DNA of 64,000 nucleotides from an uncultured Clostridia bacterium (GCA_947581805.1 CANPVM010000004.1:48741-112740); one strand, 5' to 3'; positions 46,361 to 55,948 are shown, numbered from the stretch's first letter. The notes: generated from the sequence alone by a model not told the origin. Program-made: numbers and translations.

Positions 46361-47260
46361 ATGTTAGAAATATTAGAAAAATGTGAGGTTTGTCCAAGAG
46401 AATGTAAAGTAAATAGAAGAATTGGGAAGGTAGGAAATTGCAATGCTACAGACAAAATAGAAATTGCATTAGTTTCTATTCATCATTACGAAGAACCTTG
46501 TATTAGTGGAGAAAATGGTTCTGGCACAATTTTCTTTTCCCATTGCAACTTACACTGTATGTTTTGCCAAAACTATGAAATAAGTCAAAATAAAGTAAAG
46601 GGAAGAGAAGTTACAATAGAAGAACTAGCAGAAATTATGCTTAAGCAACAAGAAAATAATGCAGAAAATATTAACTTAGTAACACCAACTATGTATGCCT
46701 ATCAAATAAAAGAAGCCATTAAAATAGCAAGAAAAAAAGGCTTAACTATTCCTATTATTTATAATTCAAATGGATATGAAAAAGTAGAAACTTTAAAAGA
46801 CTTAGAAGGTTATATTGATGTGTATTTGCCCGATTTTAAATATTATTCTAATGAAATAGCAGAAAAATATTCAAAAGCACCAAACTATTTTAAAATAGCA
46901 AGCAAAGTTATCTTAGAAATGATAAGACAGGTAGGAGAGCCAATATTTAATGAAAAAGGAATGATACAAAGAGGAGTAATGATAAGACATTTAGTACTTC
47001 CTAATCATTTGCAAAACTCCAAAAATGTTTTAAAATGGCTAAAAGAAAATATTCCAGAAGATATTTATATTAACGTCATGGCACAATATTTTCCAACCTA
47101 CCTTGCAAAACAAGATAAACTAATTAACAGAAAGCTAACTAAAAAAGAATATAAAGAAATTGAGCAATATTTTTATTTATTAAATTTTAAAAATGGCTAT
47201 ATACAAGAGTTAGGAGAACACGAGGAGGAATATGTTCCTGTTTGGGATTGCACAAAATAA
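46361..47260 (+). CDS. Radical SAM protein (PflA-like / AmmeMemoRadiSam type)
   Basis: 299 residues. An N-terminal Cys pair motif CEVCPRECKVNRRIGKVGNC precedes the radical SAM cluster CNLHCMFCQNYEIS (C-x3-C-x2-C). ENINLVTPTMYAYQIKEAI and YLPDFKYYSNEIAEKYSKAP are typical of pyruvate-formate-lyase-activating-enzyme-like proteins of the YgiQ/AmmeMemo-type family. The substrate is unknown. The phosphodiesterase gene follows 41 bases later, on the same strand. Confidence 0.85.
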   Translation: MLEILEKCEVCPRECKVNRRIGKVGNCNATDKIEIALVSIHHYEEPCISGENGSGTIFFSHCNLHCMFCQNYEISQNKVKGREVTIEELAEIMLKQQENNAENINLVTPTMYAYQIKEAIKIARKKGLTIPIIYNSNGYEKVETLKDLEGYIDVYLPDFKYYSNEIAEKYSKAPNYFKIASKVILEMIRQVGEPIFNEKGMIQRGVMIRHLVLPNHLQNSKNVLKWLKENIPEDIYINVMAQYFPTYLAKQDKLINRKLTKKEYKEIEQYFYLLNFKNGYIQELGEHEEEYVPVWDCTK

Positions 47261-47301
47261 AAACAAAGTATATAATAAATGAAATACAAAGGAGGCAAGT
47301 T

Positions 47302-48456
47302 ATGAAAGACGATATTATTTTTCCAGATTATGAGCATAGTATTTTAAATTTAATTAATACCATATTAAAGTATTATCATGTAGAAACAAAATATTCTTCA
47401 TTACCAAAATTAGAAAAAATATTAGAAAAAAAATATAAAAATGTTGTTTTAATAATATTAGATGGAATGGGAGAACATATTCTAAAAAATATTTCACCAA
47501 ATGGCTTCTTTTTTGAACATCATCAAGATGTAATTACTTCGGTATGCCCTTCTACTACAACTGCTGCCATTACTACTTATTATTCAGGAAAGCCACCTAT
47601 TGAAACAGGCTGGATTGCAATGTCACAATACTTTAAAGAATATGGTAGAGCAATGGAAATGCTATACAAAGTAGATTCTTATACTGGTGAAAAAATAAAT
47701 AATGCCAAAATAGATGTGTTTGATTTAATCAAATATGTTCCTATTTATGAACAAATAGAAAAAGTAAATCCTAATATCAAAGCTTATGAAATTAACCCTA
47801 ATTGTTGTGAGTCAAGAAGTAAAAGAAATATTAACGCCGATACAATAGATTTGATGTGTGATTCTATTCAAGCTATTTGCAAAAATAAAGATAATAATTT
47901 CATTTTGGCATATAGTATTAATCCAGATGGAATTTTGCATAAATATGGTTGTAATTCAGAAGAAGTGAAAAAATTTATAAAAGAAACAGAAGATAAAATA
48001 GAAAATATGTGTAAGCAATTACAAGGAAGTGATACTTTATGTATTATCTCAGCAGATCATGGACATAAAGATATTAAAACAGTTTATTCTGTTTTAGATT
48101 TAGAAGAAATACAAGATTGCATTATAATGCCACCTAGTTTAGAATCAAGAGCAGTTACATTTTGGGTAAAGGAAGATAAAAAAGAAAAATTTGAAACATT
48201 TTTTCAAACAAAATTGAAAGATGAATTTCTACTATTTACCAAAGAAGAATTTTTAAATAAAAATTTCTTAGGTTATGGAATAAAACATAAAAAAATAGAT
48301 GATTTTTTAGGAAATTATATTGCTATCTCAATTTCAGATTCTATTATAAAATTAGGCACCAACATATCCAAAGAAAAAGCAAATAAAAAGTCAACACATT
48401 GTGGATTTACAAAAGAGGAAATGGAAGTTCCACTAATTGTGATAGATTGTAAATAA
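47302..48456 (+). CDS. Alkaline phosphatase-superfamily phosphodiesterase
   Basis: 384 residues from the ATG at 47302 (AAAGGAGG upstream). Metal ligands: VVLIILDGMGEHIL, nucleophile Thr/Ser in VCPSTTTAAITTYYSGKPPI, NPDGILHKYGC, and SADHGHKD near the end. This is the type I phosphodiesterase/nucleotide pyrophosphatase fold. No signal peptide, so a cytoplasmic substrate is likely; it is not known. A strong terminator follows. Confidence 0.85.
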   Translation: MKDDIIFPDYEHSILNLINTILKYYHVETKYSSLPKLEKILEKKYKNVVLIILDGMGEHILKNISPNGFFFEHHQDVITSVCPSTTTAAITTYYSGKPPIETGWIAMSQYFKEYGRAMEMLYKVDSYTGEKINNAKIDVFDLIKYVPIYEQIEKVNPNIKAYEINPNCCESRSKRNINADTIDLMCDSIQAICKNKDNNFILAYSINPDGILHKYGCNSEEVKKFIKETEDKIENMCKQLQGSDTLCIISADHGHKDIKTVYSVLDLEEIQDCIIMPPSLESRAVTFWVKEDKKEKFETFFQTKLKDEFLLFTKEEFLNKNFLGYGIKHKKIDDFLGNYIAISISDSIIKLGTNISKEKANKKSTHCGFTKEEMEVPLIVIDCK

Positions 48457-48458
48457 AA

Positions 48459-48499
48459 ATAACATCCTGTTTTTAAGTTTAAAAACAGGATGTTATTTT
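48459..48499. terminator. Bidirectional terminator
   Basis: 17-base perfect arms (AATAACATCCTGTTTTT and its complement), serving the phosphodiesterase gene and the convergent HIT gene. Confidence 0.88.
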
Positions 48500-48513
48500 T
48501 AAGTTTGGTGTAA

Positions 48514-49581
48514 CTACTTTCTAGGAAGAAAGTCCTTTGTGTTGTTTTTGATTCTCTCGGGCAGTTCATCCCAATGCGCTAAAAGAGCCGTTTGAATTTC
48601 TGTGCAGGTTTCCTTAATTTTGTCAACGAAAGGATAATGTCTCCAATCCCAAATTCCATCAGGAAGAAGGCTATAATCCTTATACAGAAGAAGCTGGCGT
48701 ACATACTGGCGAGGGATGTAAAGATTAGGATTATCGTTGATTCGCCAATCGTTATCATTCTTTCCACGTACCAACAAATACGAATTCTTTCCATACAAAT
48801 GTAAATTTTCATAGGAAAGCCTTTCGAAAGGAAAGCCAGATAAGGTTTCGATGCTATCAGCATCTAATTTACTGGGTGCTACATGCGTGTGTGAATGGAC
48901 AATAGAGTTTTTTGCCTTTCCAATTCCTCCATTACCACTACCATTTTCCCATATCAGAATATTAGATGTGCAATATGTTAAATTAATCATATAGCACACA
49001 TCTTCTAATACAGACAGGAATTCACGCCGCACTTCCAAAGGCAATTCTGCATTCGACATGACATGTTGCTTAGGAATAATAAGCAGGTAACCTTTAATAA
49101 ATTCTCCTATCGTAGGCATTACAAAGAAGTTCTCACTTCTGTATAAGGTCCTGTGAAGATTGATATCACTATCACAATATCCATCATCGATGTACCTACA
49201 ATAAGGACAATCGGAGCGCTTGGGAGCCTCTACTAAGCCGGAACTATTTGATTTATGGTCGCCAATATCGCAATGTTGCTTCTCGGCGATATGTTCAAAT
49301 TGCTCTGCAATATCCCCAGCGCTTGTTTGTATACAGTGAGTATAAGAGGAATCACTATTAGTAACCACAATAAAAATGGCAGTTGCTTTCAAGTTTTCAT
49401 CTGATACATCACGGCATACAATACTTTTGTTGTTACGAAAAACTTCCTTGACAGTTTCAGCAGATATCTGTTCTTCTTTGAAAACAGATAATCCTTTGAA
49501 TTGTAGCTCATCAAGAATTGGTAAAACTAGCTCTTCATTGCCTTTTACAATGAATAAATTCCGTGTTTTCTTCATAGTCAT
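48514..49581 (-). CDS. HIT-domain protein with N-terminal extension
   Basis: 355 residues. The HIT motif is VHSHTHVAP (H-x-H-x-H), preceded by YLLIIPKQHVMSNAELPLE. Before it are a C-P-Y-C motif and a GYCDSDINLH segment, likely a zinc knuckle typical of HIT proteins, and about 120 residues of unknown sequence; after it about 120 more. HIT proteins are nucleotide hydrolases or transferases. Codon use is accessory-like: CGG occurs twice as sense (ACA CGG AAT, GTG CGG CGT) along with many C- and G-ending codons. Single gene with its own promoter. Confidence 0.72.
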   Translation of the reverse strand: MTMKKTRNLFIVKGNEELVLPILDELQFKGLSVFKEEQISAETVKEVFRNNKSIVCRDVSDENLKATAIFIVVTNSDSSYTHCIQTSAGDIAEQFEHIAEKQHCDIGDHKSNSSGLVEAPKRSDCPYCRYIDDGYCDSDINLHRTLYRSENFFVMPTIGEFIKGYLLIIPKQHVMSNAELPLEVRREFLSVLEDVCYMINLTYCTSNILIWENGSGNGGIGKAKNSIVHSHTHVAPSKLDADSIETLSGFPFERLSYENLHLYGKNSYLLVRGKNDNDWRINDNPNLYIPRQYVRQLLLYKDYSLLPDGIWDWRHYPFVDKIKETCTEIQTALLAHWDELPERIKNNTKDFLPRK

Positions 49582-49629
49582 AAAGTTGTTACCTATACCT
49601 TTCTAAAAATACAGTTAATAGTTTTCATA

Positions 49630-49658
49630 ATAATACAACAAGTTTTGATAAAAATCAA
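49630..49658 (-). promoter_or_regulatory. sigma-A promoter of the HIT gene
   Basis: Minus strand TTGATT, 17 bases, TATTAT. Confidence 0.6.
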
Positions 49659-49686
49659 CATTTTATTATGATAATTTGCAAAATAC

Positions 49687-49716
49687 TTTACAATGAAAAT
49701 ATATTTATGATATGAT
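49687..49716 (+). promoter_or_regulatory. sigma-A promoter of the Nudix gene
   Basis: TTTACA (49687-49692), 18 bases, TATGAT (49711-49716). Confidence 0.55.
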
Positions 49717-49776
49717 GCAAACAGAAAATGATTTTATATTTTTTACAAAAAAATCAATTATGAATAAGAGGGTAAA

Positions 49777-50331
49777 ATGAAAATAATTGAGTTTAACCAA
49801 AACCATATTACAAAAGATGAAACAGATAAAATAGCAAGAAAAGTAAGAGGAATTATTTTAAATCAAGAAGGAAAAGCATTAGTAGCAAAAAATATGGAAA
49901 TTTATATTTTGCCTGGTGGAAGTATAGAAGTAGAAAATATAAAACAAGCACTGCAAAGAGAATTATTAGAAGAAGCGGGAATAGAGCAAGTAGAATTAGA
50001 AGATATTCCGTTTTTAAAAATAGAAAATTATGATGCAAAACATTATGATAAAGTTTCAAAGAGACAAATTACAAAATTAACAGAAACTTACTTTTATTTC
50101 GGAAAAACACAAGAACGAGTAAATAAAGAAAAACAAAATCTAACAGAAAGTGAAAAGAAAGGCAATTTTTCTATTTCTTTTGAAAATTTATCTGTTATAG
50201 AATATTTAGTAGAGCATAATCAAACAGATAATCCTAAACAACAAATTTTTGACAGAGAAATTTTAACTGTATTAAGAGAGTTCAAAAAATATAGAGAAAG
50301 ACAAGAAATAGAAGGAAAAGAAGAAAGATAA
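49777..50331 (+). CDS. Nudix hydrolase
   Basis: 184 residues. The Nudix box is complete: a G, five residues, E, seven residues, then RELLEEAGI (in GSIEVENIKQALQRELLEEA). It hydrolyses nucleoside diphosphate-linked substrates; which one is unknown. The C-terminal 60 residues are charged. A PHP-domain gene follows 50 bases later, perhaps in one transcript. Confidence 0.88.
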   Translation: MKIIEFNQNHITKDETDKIARKVRGIILNQEGKALVAKNMEIYILPGGSIEVENIKQALQRELLEEAGIEQVELEDIPFLKIENYDAKHYDKVSKRQITKLTETYFYFGKTQERVNKEKQNLTESEKKGNFSISFENLSVIEYLVEHNQTDNPKQQIFDREILTVLREFKKYRERQEIEGKEER

Positions 50332-50381
50332 TCAAAGTTTAAAAGTAAATTGACAAAGCTAAGAAGGGAATTAATTTTAAT

Positions 50382-51272
50382 ATGATAGATTTACATATGC
50401 ATACAAAATATTCGGATGGGGCTAGTACTTTAATAGAACTATTACAAAAAGCAGAAAAAAAGAAATTAGAATATATTTCTATTACTGATCATAATACTTG
50501 CAAAGCATATCAAGAATTAGAAACAATCGATTATAAGCAATACTATACAGGAAAAATCATAAGAGGCGTAGAATTAAACACAAACATAAATGGAATTAAC
50601 ATTGAATTACTAGGATATGGCATTGATACTAAGAAAATGCAAGAAAATTTAGAAAAAATTTATCCAGATAAAGATAAAAGAAATGAAATAGAAAAACAAC
50701 AATTAGTAGAAAGATGCAAGCAATTAGGAATAAAATTAGAAGATTCTGAAATGAAATATTTTAATGAAGAAATTCATAAATATTTTTCTACCTATCTATT
50801 AGAGCAAATTAGAAAAAATCCAGAAAATAGAAAACATTTTTTAAGTGATGATACATGGAATGATGCTATGGTGTTTTATCGCAGAGAAATGTGTAATAAA
50901 GAAAGTAAATTCTATTTAGATAGCACAAAATTATATCCTGCTATGCAAGAAACCATTGATTTAATTAGAAAAGTAGGAGGATTGGCATTTGTACCACATG
51001 TTTATATTTATGGAGAAAATTCAGAACTTATTTTTCAAGAAATAATCAATCATTATAAAGTAGATGGATTTGAGTGCTATTATTCTAAATTTACAGAAGA
51101 ACAGAGTAAATTTTTATTACAATATTGCAAAGAAAATAATTATTATATTTCTGGTGGAAGTGATTTTCATGGAATTGTAAAGCCAGATATTGAAATGGGA
51201 ATAGGACGAGGAAATTTGAACATACAAAAGGAAATTATACTTCCATGGATAGAAAAAGTGGAAGTTATATAG
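50382..51272 (+). CDS. PHP-domain phosphoesterase
   Basis: 296 residues. Metal-binding motifs: DLHMHTKYSDGAS at the N-terminus, SITDHNTCKAY, GVELNTNINGINIELLGYGI, FVPHVYIYGEN and SGGSDFHGIVKPDIEMG. This is the PHP fold of the TrpH/YciV type, acting on nucleotides or RNA ends. The ATG follows AAGAAGGGAA. Ends at the hairpin 51314. Confidence 0.88.
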   Translation: MIDLHMHTKYSDGASTLIELLQKAEKKKLEYISITDHNTCKAYQELETIDYKQYYTGKIIRGVELNTNINGINIELLGYGIDTKKMQENLEKIYPDKDKRNEIEKQQLVERCKQLGIKLEDSEMKYFNEEIHKYFSTYLLEQIRKNPENRKHFLSDDTWNDAMVFYRREMCNKESKFYLDSTKLYPAMQETIDLIRKVGGLAFVPHVYIYGENSELIFQEIINHYKVDGFECYYSKFTEEQSKFLLQYCKENNYYISGGSDFHGIVKPDIEMGIGRGNLNIQKEIILPWIEKVEVI

Positions 51273-51313
51273 AAAGTAAGATAGGCAGATTTGAGATAAA
51301 ATAAATAATAAAC

Positions 51314-51349
51314 AAAAATAGGAGTTAAAATGCAAACTCCTATTTTTTC
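51314..51349 (+). terminator. Terminator after the PHP gene
   Basis: AAAAATAGGAGTT and AACTCCTATTTTT arms. Confidence 0.85.
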
Positions 51350-51411
51350 TATATCAACATAAGTCAATTCTGTTATGGTAATTTCTTGTAGAAATTTGAT
51401 GAAAAAATGAC

Positions 51412-51440
51412 TTTACAAAAAAAAAAGCTTGTGATATGAT
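51412..51440 (+). promoter_or_regulatory. sigma-A promoter of thyA
   Basis: TTTACA (51412-51417), 17 bases, TATGAT (51435-51440). Confidence 0.7.
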
Positions 51441-51471
51441 TTGAAAAAAAGAAAAAAGGAGAGGATTTCAT

Positions 51472-52329
51472 ATGACACAAGCCGATATGCATTTTATTGA
51501 AACATGTAAACGTATTATAAATGAAGGTTATTCTTCTGAGGGAACTGGTGTTAGAACCAGATGGGAAGATGGAGCAGAAGCAAATTATATTTCTTTAGTT
51601 GGTGTTACTAATGTTTATGATGTAGGAAAAGAATTTCCTATGATTACCCTTAGAAATAATAGCCAAACAGTAAAAAGAGCGATTGACGAAATTTTATGGA
51701 TTTGGCAAAAAAAATCAAATAATGTTCATGATTTAAATTCTCATATATGGGACCAATGGGCAGGAGAAGATGGTACGATTGGAAAAGCTTATGGTTACCA
51801 AATGGCAAAAAAATACCAATTTAAAACAAAAGAAGGAATCAAAGAAATGGATCAAGTTGATTTTGCACTGTATCTACTTAAAAATGATCCAGCAAGTCGT
51901 CGTATTTTAACCAATATCTTCGTTCATGAAGATTTAAAAGATATGAATTTAGAGCCTTGTGCTTATTCAACACAATGGCTTGTAAAAGGTGGAAAATTAC
52001 ACTTAATTTTAAATCAACGTTCCCAAGATATGCTTGCAGCAAATGGATGGAATACAATGCAATATGCAGCACTTTTATGTATGTTTGCGCAAGTAGCAGG
52101 ATTAGAAGTAGGAACTTTAACTCATAATATAGGCGATTGTCATATTTATGATAGACATATTCCATTAATTCAAAAATTAATTGAAGCAGAGCCAATGGAT
52201 GTATGCCCAAAATTAGTTATTCACAATCCAACGAAAAACTTCTATGACTTCAAAATAGAAGACTTTGAAATAGTAGGATATGACTATAATAAAGATATTA
52301 AACTTGGAAAAATTCCAGTTGCTATTTAG
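51472..52329 (+). CDS. thyA: Thymidylate synthase ThyA
   Basis: 285 residues. Converts dUMP to dTMP with methylene-tetrahydrofolate. Catalytic Cys is in LEPCAYSTQWLV; RSQDMLAANGWNTMQYAALL holds the dUMP-binding Arg-Ser and the conserved W-N; GDCHIYDRHI is the C-terminal nucleotide-binding site. Length is between short (264) and long forms. folA follows after a repeat element and recycles the dihydrofolate it makes. Confidence 0.97.
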   Translation: MTQADMHFIETCKRIINEGYSSEGTGVRTRWEDGAEANYISLVGVTNVYDVGKEFPMITLRNNSQTVKRAIDEILWIWQKKSNNVHDLNSHIWDQWAGEDGTIGKAYGYQMAKKYQFKTKEGIKEMDQVDFALYLLKNDPASRRILTNIFVHEDLKDMNLEPCAYSTQWLVKGGKLHLILNQRSQDMLAANGWNTMQYAALLCMFAQVAGLEVGTLTHNIGDCHIYDRHIPLIQKLIEAEPMDVCPKLVIHNPTKNFYDFKIEDFEIVGYDYNKDIKLGKIPVAI

Positions 52330-52330
52330 A

Positions 52331-52386
52331 ACAAGAGGGACGCCTCTTTTCGTTCCAAAATGGAACGGTGGGGACACCCCTTTTTC
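52331..52386. repeat. Repeat element copy 2 (GAGGGACGCC...GGGACACCCC)
   Basis: Begins 2 bases after the thyA stop; nearly the same as 20791-20847: ACAAGAGGGACGCCTCTTTT, then CGTTCCA-AAA-TGGAACGG, then TGGGGACACCCC and T run. Both copies sit directly behind a stop codon. Confidence 0.8.
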
Positions 52387-52419
52387 TAATTTGGAAAAAT
52401 CAATGAGGAGAAAAAGAAA

Positions 52420-52908
52420 ATGTTAAGTATTATTGTAGCCGTTGCAGAAAACAATATTATTGGAAAAGATAATCAACTGATTTGGCATTTACCAGAAGAT
52501 TTGAAAAGATTTAAAAAATTAACAACAGGTCATACTATTATTATGGGAAGAAAGACTTTTGAATCCCTAGGAAGAGTCTTACCAAATAGAAAACATATAA
52601 TTCTTTGTAATGATATGGAAATGAATATTGAAAATGAAAATGTAGAAGTATTAGAAGATATTTCAATGTTAAAACCATATATAAGTTCAGAAGAAGAAAA
52701 TTTTGTCATTGGTGGAGCTACTATTTATAAATTACTAATGCCTTATGCTAGTAAGTTGTATTTAACCAAAATTCATCAAGCATTTGAAGGCGATGTTTCT
52801 TTTCCAGAAGTAAATGAGCAAGAGTGGAAAGTAGTAGCATGTGAAAAAGGATTGAAAAATGAAGAAAATCCATTTGACTATGAGTATATCACTTTGGAGA
52901 GAAAATAA
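52420..52908 (+). CDS. folA: Dihydrofolate reductase
   Basis: 162 residues. IIVAVAENNIIGKDNQLIWH, then LPEDLKRFKKLTTGHTIIMG and RKTFESLGRVLPNRKHIIL are standard. VIGGATIYKLLMPYASKLYL holds the NADPH GG motif. Reduces dihydrofolate produced by ThyA. AGGAG precedes the ATG by 8 bases. Confidence 0.97.
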   Translation: MLSIIVAVAENNIIGKDNQLIWHLPEDLKRFKKLTTGHTIIMGRKTFESLGRVLPNRKHIILCNDMEMNIENENVEVLEDISMLKPYISSEEENFVIGGATIYKLLMPYASKLYLTKIHQAFEGDVSFPEVNEQEWKVVACEKGLKNEENPFDYEYITLERK

Positions 52909-52925
52909 AACCTTTTAAATAAGTA

Positions 52926-52953
52926 AAAAAACAGGTGCAAACCTGTTTTTTTT
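52926..52953 (+). terminator. Terminator after folA
   Basis: AAAAACAGGT and ACCTGTTTTT with a 5-base loop and T run. Confidence 0.85.
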
Positions 52954-53042
52954 GACAATTAGTAACGAAATAGCGAACAAGAGGTATTCCTAAATAGGAA
53001 AACTAAAAAATTTAAAATAGTAAAAAAGTAAAGCAAAAGTAC

Positions 53043-53071
53043 TTGACAAATAACAAAAAATAGTGTAAAGT
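53043..53071 (+). promoter_or_regulatory. sigma-A promoter of the SRP/ribosome operon
   Basis: TTGACA (53043-53048), 17 bases, TAAAGT (53066-53071). Confidence 0.75.
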
Positions 53072-53101
53072 AGAATAGCATTACAAAAAAGAGGTGGTAA
53101 T

Positions 53102-53449
53102 ATGGAAAAGAATGTTGAAATTAGTATGCTATGCCAAATCTATGGCAAAATGCTAACAAAAAAGCAATATGAAATTTTAACAGACTATTACAATAATGAC
53201 CTATCTCTTTCAGAAATAGCAGAAAATAACCAAATTACAAGACAAGCGGTTAGAGACATTATAAAGAAAGGGGAGAATAAACTTTTCGAATTAGAAGAAA
53301 AGCTTTCGTTTATGGAAAAGACAATAAAACAAGAAAAACTTTTACAAGAGATATTAAATGAATTAAGCAAAATCGAAGATGCTTCATCTGATAAAAAAAT
53401 TGAAAAGATACTAAAGAATGTAAGAAAAGAACTAAGTTGTCTAGCCTAA
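53102..53449 (+). CDS. ylxM: YlxM-family DNA-binding protein (SRP operon)
   Basis: 115 residues of the UPF0122 family. MLCQIYGKMLTKKQYEILTD, then YYNNDLSLSEIAENNQITRQ and AVRDIIKKGENKLFELEEKL show the sigma-70 region 4-like helix-turn-helix. It modulates the SRP; ffh follows, as usual. GAGGTGG before the ATG. Confidence 0.95.
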   Translation: MEKNVEISMLCQIYGKMLTKKQYEILTDYYNNDLSLSEIAENNQITRQAVRDIIKKGENKLFELEEKLSFMEKTIKQEKLLQEILNELSKIEDASSDKKIEKILKNVRKELSCLA

Positions 53450-53538
53450 AAAACAATATAAATACAATCAAATAAAAAAGGAGAGGGCATATCTTAAAAA
53501 ATATGTCACTTTACAAAAGTAAAAGGGAGGAAATGCAA

Positions 53539-54889
53539 ATGGCATTTGAAGGTTTATCTTCTAAACTTCAAGAGATAACAAGAAAGTTAAGAGGAAAAGC
53601 AAGAATTACAGAAAACGATTTAAAAGAAATGTTAAGAGAAGTAAAACTTGCTATGTTAGAAGCTGACGTAAACTATAAAATAGTAAAAGATTTTATAGCA
53701 AGTGTGCAAGAAAAAGCCTTAGGTCAAGATGTATTAAAGTCCCTAACACCAGGACAACAAGTTATTAAAATTGTAAAAGATGAACTAATTGAACTTCTAG
53801 GCGGAGAAGAAAGCAAAATTAACTTCACTCCCAATCCACCTACTGTTATTATGCTAGTAGGACTTCAAGGTTCACGGAAAAACTACTACAGCAGGAAAAC
53901 TTGCTAATTTACTAAGAAAGCAAGGCAAGAAACCATTACTTGTAGCATGCGATATTTATAGACCAGCAGCTATTAAACAATTACAGGTAGTAGGGGCTCA
54001 ACTAAACATTCCGGTTTATAGTAACGAACAATCTAAGGACGTTGTACATATTGCAAAACAAGCCATGAGCGTTGCAATTAGTAAGTTAAACGATGTGGTT
54101 ATTTTAGATACAGCAGGAAGACTTCATATAGACGAAGAACTAATGCAAGAACTAAAAAATGTAAAAGCAAATGTAAAGCCACACGAAATTTTATTAGTAG
54201 TAGACTCCATGACAGGTCAAGACGCAGTAAATGTAGCAAATAGTTTTAATCAAAATCTAGGAATAGATGGAGTTGTACTAACTAAGCTAGATGGTGATAC
54301 CCGTGGTGGTGCTGCTTTATCAGTTAAAAAAGTAACAAATAGGCCAATTAAGTTTGCTGCAACAGGTGAAAAATTAAGCGATATTGAAGAATTTCACCCA
54401 GATAGAATGGCATCTCGTATATTAGGTATGGGAGATGTTCTATCAATTATTGAAAAAGCAGAAGGAGCGTTTGACTTAGAAGAAGCAGAAAAATTGGAAA
54501 AACAATTAAAGAAAAAAGAATTTGATTTAGACGATTATTTAACACAATTAAGACAAGTCAAAAAAATGGGTTCATTTTCTTCATTATTAAAAATGGTTCC
54601 AGGAATGGCAAATATTAAAGACCTGAAAGTAGATGATAAAGAATTCGTAAAAATAGAAGCTATGATTTGTTCTATGACAAAAGAAGAAAGAAAAAATCCA
54701 CGCCTGCTTAATGCAAGTAGAAGAATTCGTATTGCAAAAGGAAGCGGAACAAGCGTCCAACAAATCAATCAATTTATGAAATCTTTTGAAATGACACAAA
54801 AAATGATGAAAAAAATGCAAGATTCAAAAGGAATGAAAAACATGTTAAAGAACATAAATCCAAATGACTTAAAGAACCTTAAAATTTAG
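53539..54889 (+). CDS. ffh: Signal recognition particle protein Ffh, with +1 frame break
   Basis: The SRP GTPase that targets membrane proteins. The start is the ATG at 53539 (MAFEGLSSKLQEITRKLRGK, GGGAGG upstream). Frame 0 runs into CGG at 53875 in the P-loop and stops ten codons later. Skipping the C gives LVGLQGSGKTTTAGKLANLL, the invariant G1 motif, and continues with DIYRPAAIKQL, DTAGRLHIDEEL and TKLDGDTRGGAALS. The M domain is normal to the stop at 54889; total 449 residues. Ffh is essential in nearly all bacteria, so the protein must be made across the break. Confidence 0.95.
53875..53877 (+). other. +1 recoding site in ffh (TCA CGG A)
   Basis: Codon 113. Skipping C reads GGA, the second Gly of G-S-G-K-T-T, an invariant position. 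Zero frame gives R-K-N-Y-Y and a stop ten codons on. This is the clearest of the six sites for the identity of the decoded amino acid: Gly. Confidence 0.9.
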
Positions 54890-54938
54890 TTATTAATTTT
54901 AAAAATATATAATTTTTGAAGAAAGAGGTGAATGACAT

Positions 54939-55172
54939 ATGGTAAAAATCAGACTTCAAAGAGTAGGTGCTAAAAAAGCTCCATTCTATCACATTGTTGT
55001 TGCAGATTCAAGAAGCCCAAGAGATGGAAAAATCATTGAACAAATTGGAACATATGATCCAATGACAAATCCAGCTACTATTGTAGTAAATGAAGAAAAA
55101 TTAGCTACTTGGACAAAAAATGGTGCAAAACCAACAGAATCTGTAAAAGCTTTACTTGAAAAAGCAAACTAG
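54939..55172 (+). CDS. rpsP: 30S ribosomal protein S16
   Basis: 77 residues: [20 protein letters not shown], then [20 protein letters not shown] and [13 protein letters not shown]. Standard S16. AAGAGGTG before the ATG. Part of the classic rpsP-khpA-rimM-trmD-rplS set. Confidence 0.98.
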   Translation: MVKIRLQRVGAKKAPFYHIVVADSRSPRDGKIIEQIGTYDPMTNPATIVVNEEKLATWTKNGAKPTESVKALLEKAN

Positions 55173-55187
55173 GAGGAATTTTAAAAT

Positions 55188-55418
55188 ATGAAAGAAATTC
55201 TAGAAACCTTAATTAAAAGCCTTGTAGACCATACAGACGAAGTTACTATTACTGAAAAAGAAGAAGGAAAAACCTTTGTATATGAGGTAAAAGTAAATGA
55301 CACTGATATGGGAAAAGTAATAGGAAAACAAGGTAGAGTTGCTAAATCAATTAGAACACTTATGAAATCAGTAGCAGGAAAAGAACACAAAAAAATTGCC
55401 ATTGAATTCATAGATTAA
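55188..55418 (+). CDS. khpA: KH-domain RNA-binding protein KhpA (YlqC)
   Basis: 76 residues. The KH loop is GKVIGKQGRVAKSIRTLMKS. With KhpB it binds small RNAs and affects cell division and envelope genes in other Firmicutes. Position between rpsP and rimM is the usual one. AGGAGG at 55171-55176. Confidence 0.95.
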   Translation: MKEILETLIKSLVDHTDEVTITEKEEGKTFVYEVKVNDTDMGKVIGKQGRVAKSIRTLMKSVAGKEHKKIAIEFID

Positions 55419-55427
55419 GAGGAAAAT

Positions 55428-55934
55428 ATGCAGAAATATTTTGAAGTAGGTCAAATTGTAAATACCTTTGGTATTAAAGGGTTCGTAAAAGTAAAACCTT
55501 TTACCGATGATATAAACAGATTTGAAGAATTAAAAACACTTTATATTTGCAAAAAAGAAAAAATGGAGCAAGTAGAAATTGAAGAAGTAAAGTATCATAA
55601 AGAAATGGTTTTATTAAAAATAAAAGGCATAGAAGATAAAACACAAGCAGAAATGGTAAAAGGTCTATTTTTAAAAATAGACAGAAAAGATGCAAAAAAG
55701 CTTCCAAAAGATACTTATTTCATAGCTGACTTAATAGGCTTAGATGTTTACACAGATGAAGGCGAATTGTTAGGAAAAGTAGATGATATTTACAATACAG
55801 GAGCCAATGACATCTATGTGGTAAAAGATGAATTAGGAAAGCAAATCTTATTGCCATCTATCAAAGAAGTTTTAAAAGAAATTGATTTAGAAAAAGAAAA
55901 AATAACGGTTCACTTAATAGAAGGTTTAAGATAA
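55428..55934 (+). CDS. rimM: 16S rRNA processing protein RimM
   Basis: 168 residues. EVGQIVNTFGIKGFVKVKPF at the N-terminus and DLIGLDVYTDEGELLGKVDD with YVVKDELGKQILLPSIKEVL in the PRC-barrel domain. It helps 30S head maturation and binds S19. Ends 14 bases before trmD. Confidence 0.96.
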   Translation: MQKYFEVGQIVNTFGIKGFVKVKPFTDDINRFEELKTLYICKKEKMEQVEIEEVKYHKEMVLLKIKGIEDKTQAEMVKGLFLKIDRKDAKKLPKDTYFIADLIGLDVYTDEGELLGKVDDIYNTGANDIYVVKDELGKQILLPSIKEVLKEIDLEKEKITVHLIEGLR

Positions 55935-55948
55935 AGAAAGGAAAACTT

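Noticed and set aside
53875..53877. CGG reassigned to another single amino acid such as Gln or Trp
   Set aside because: A triplet reassignment would not change the frame, and CapA uses CGG where Arg is expected.
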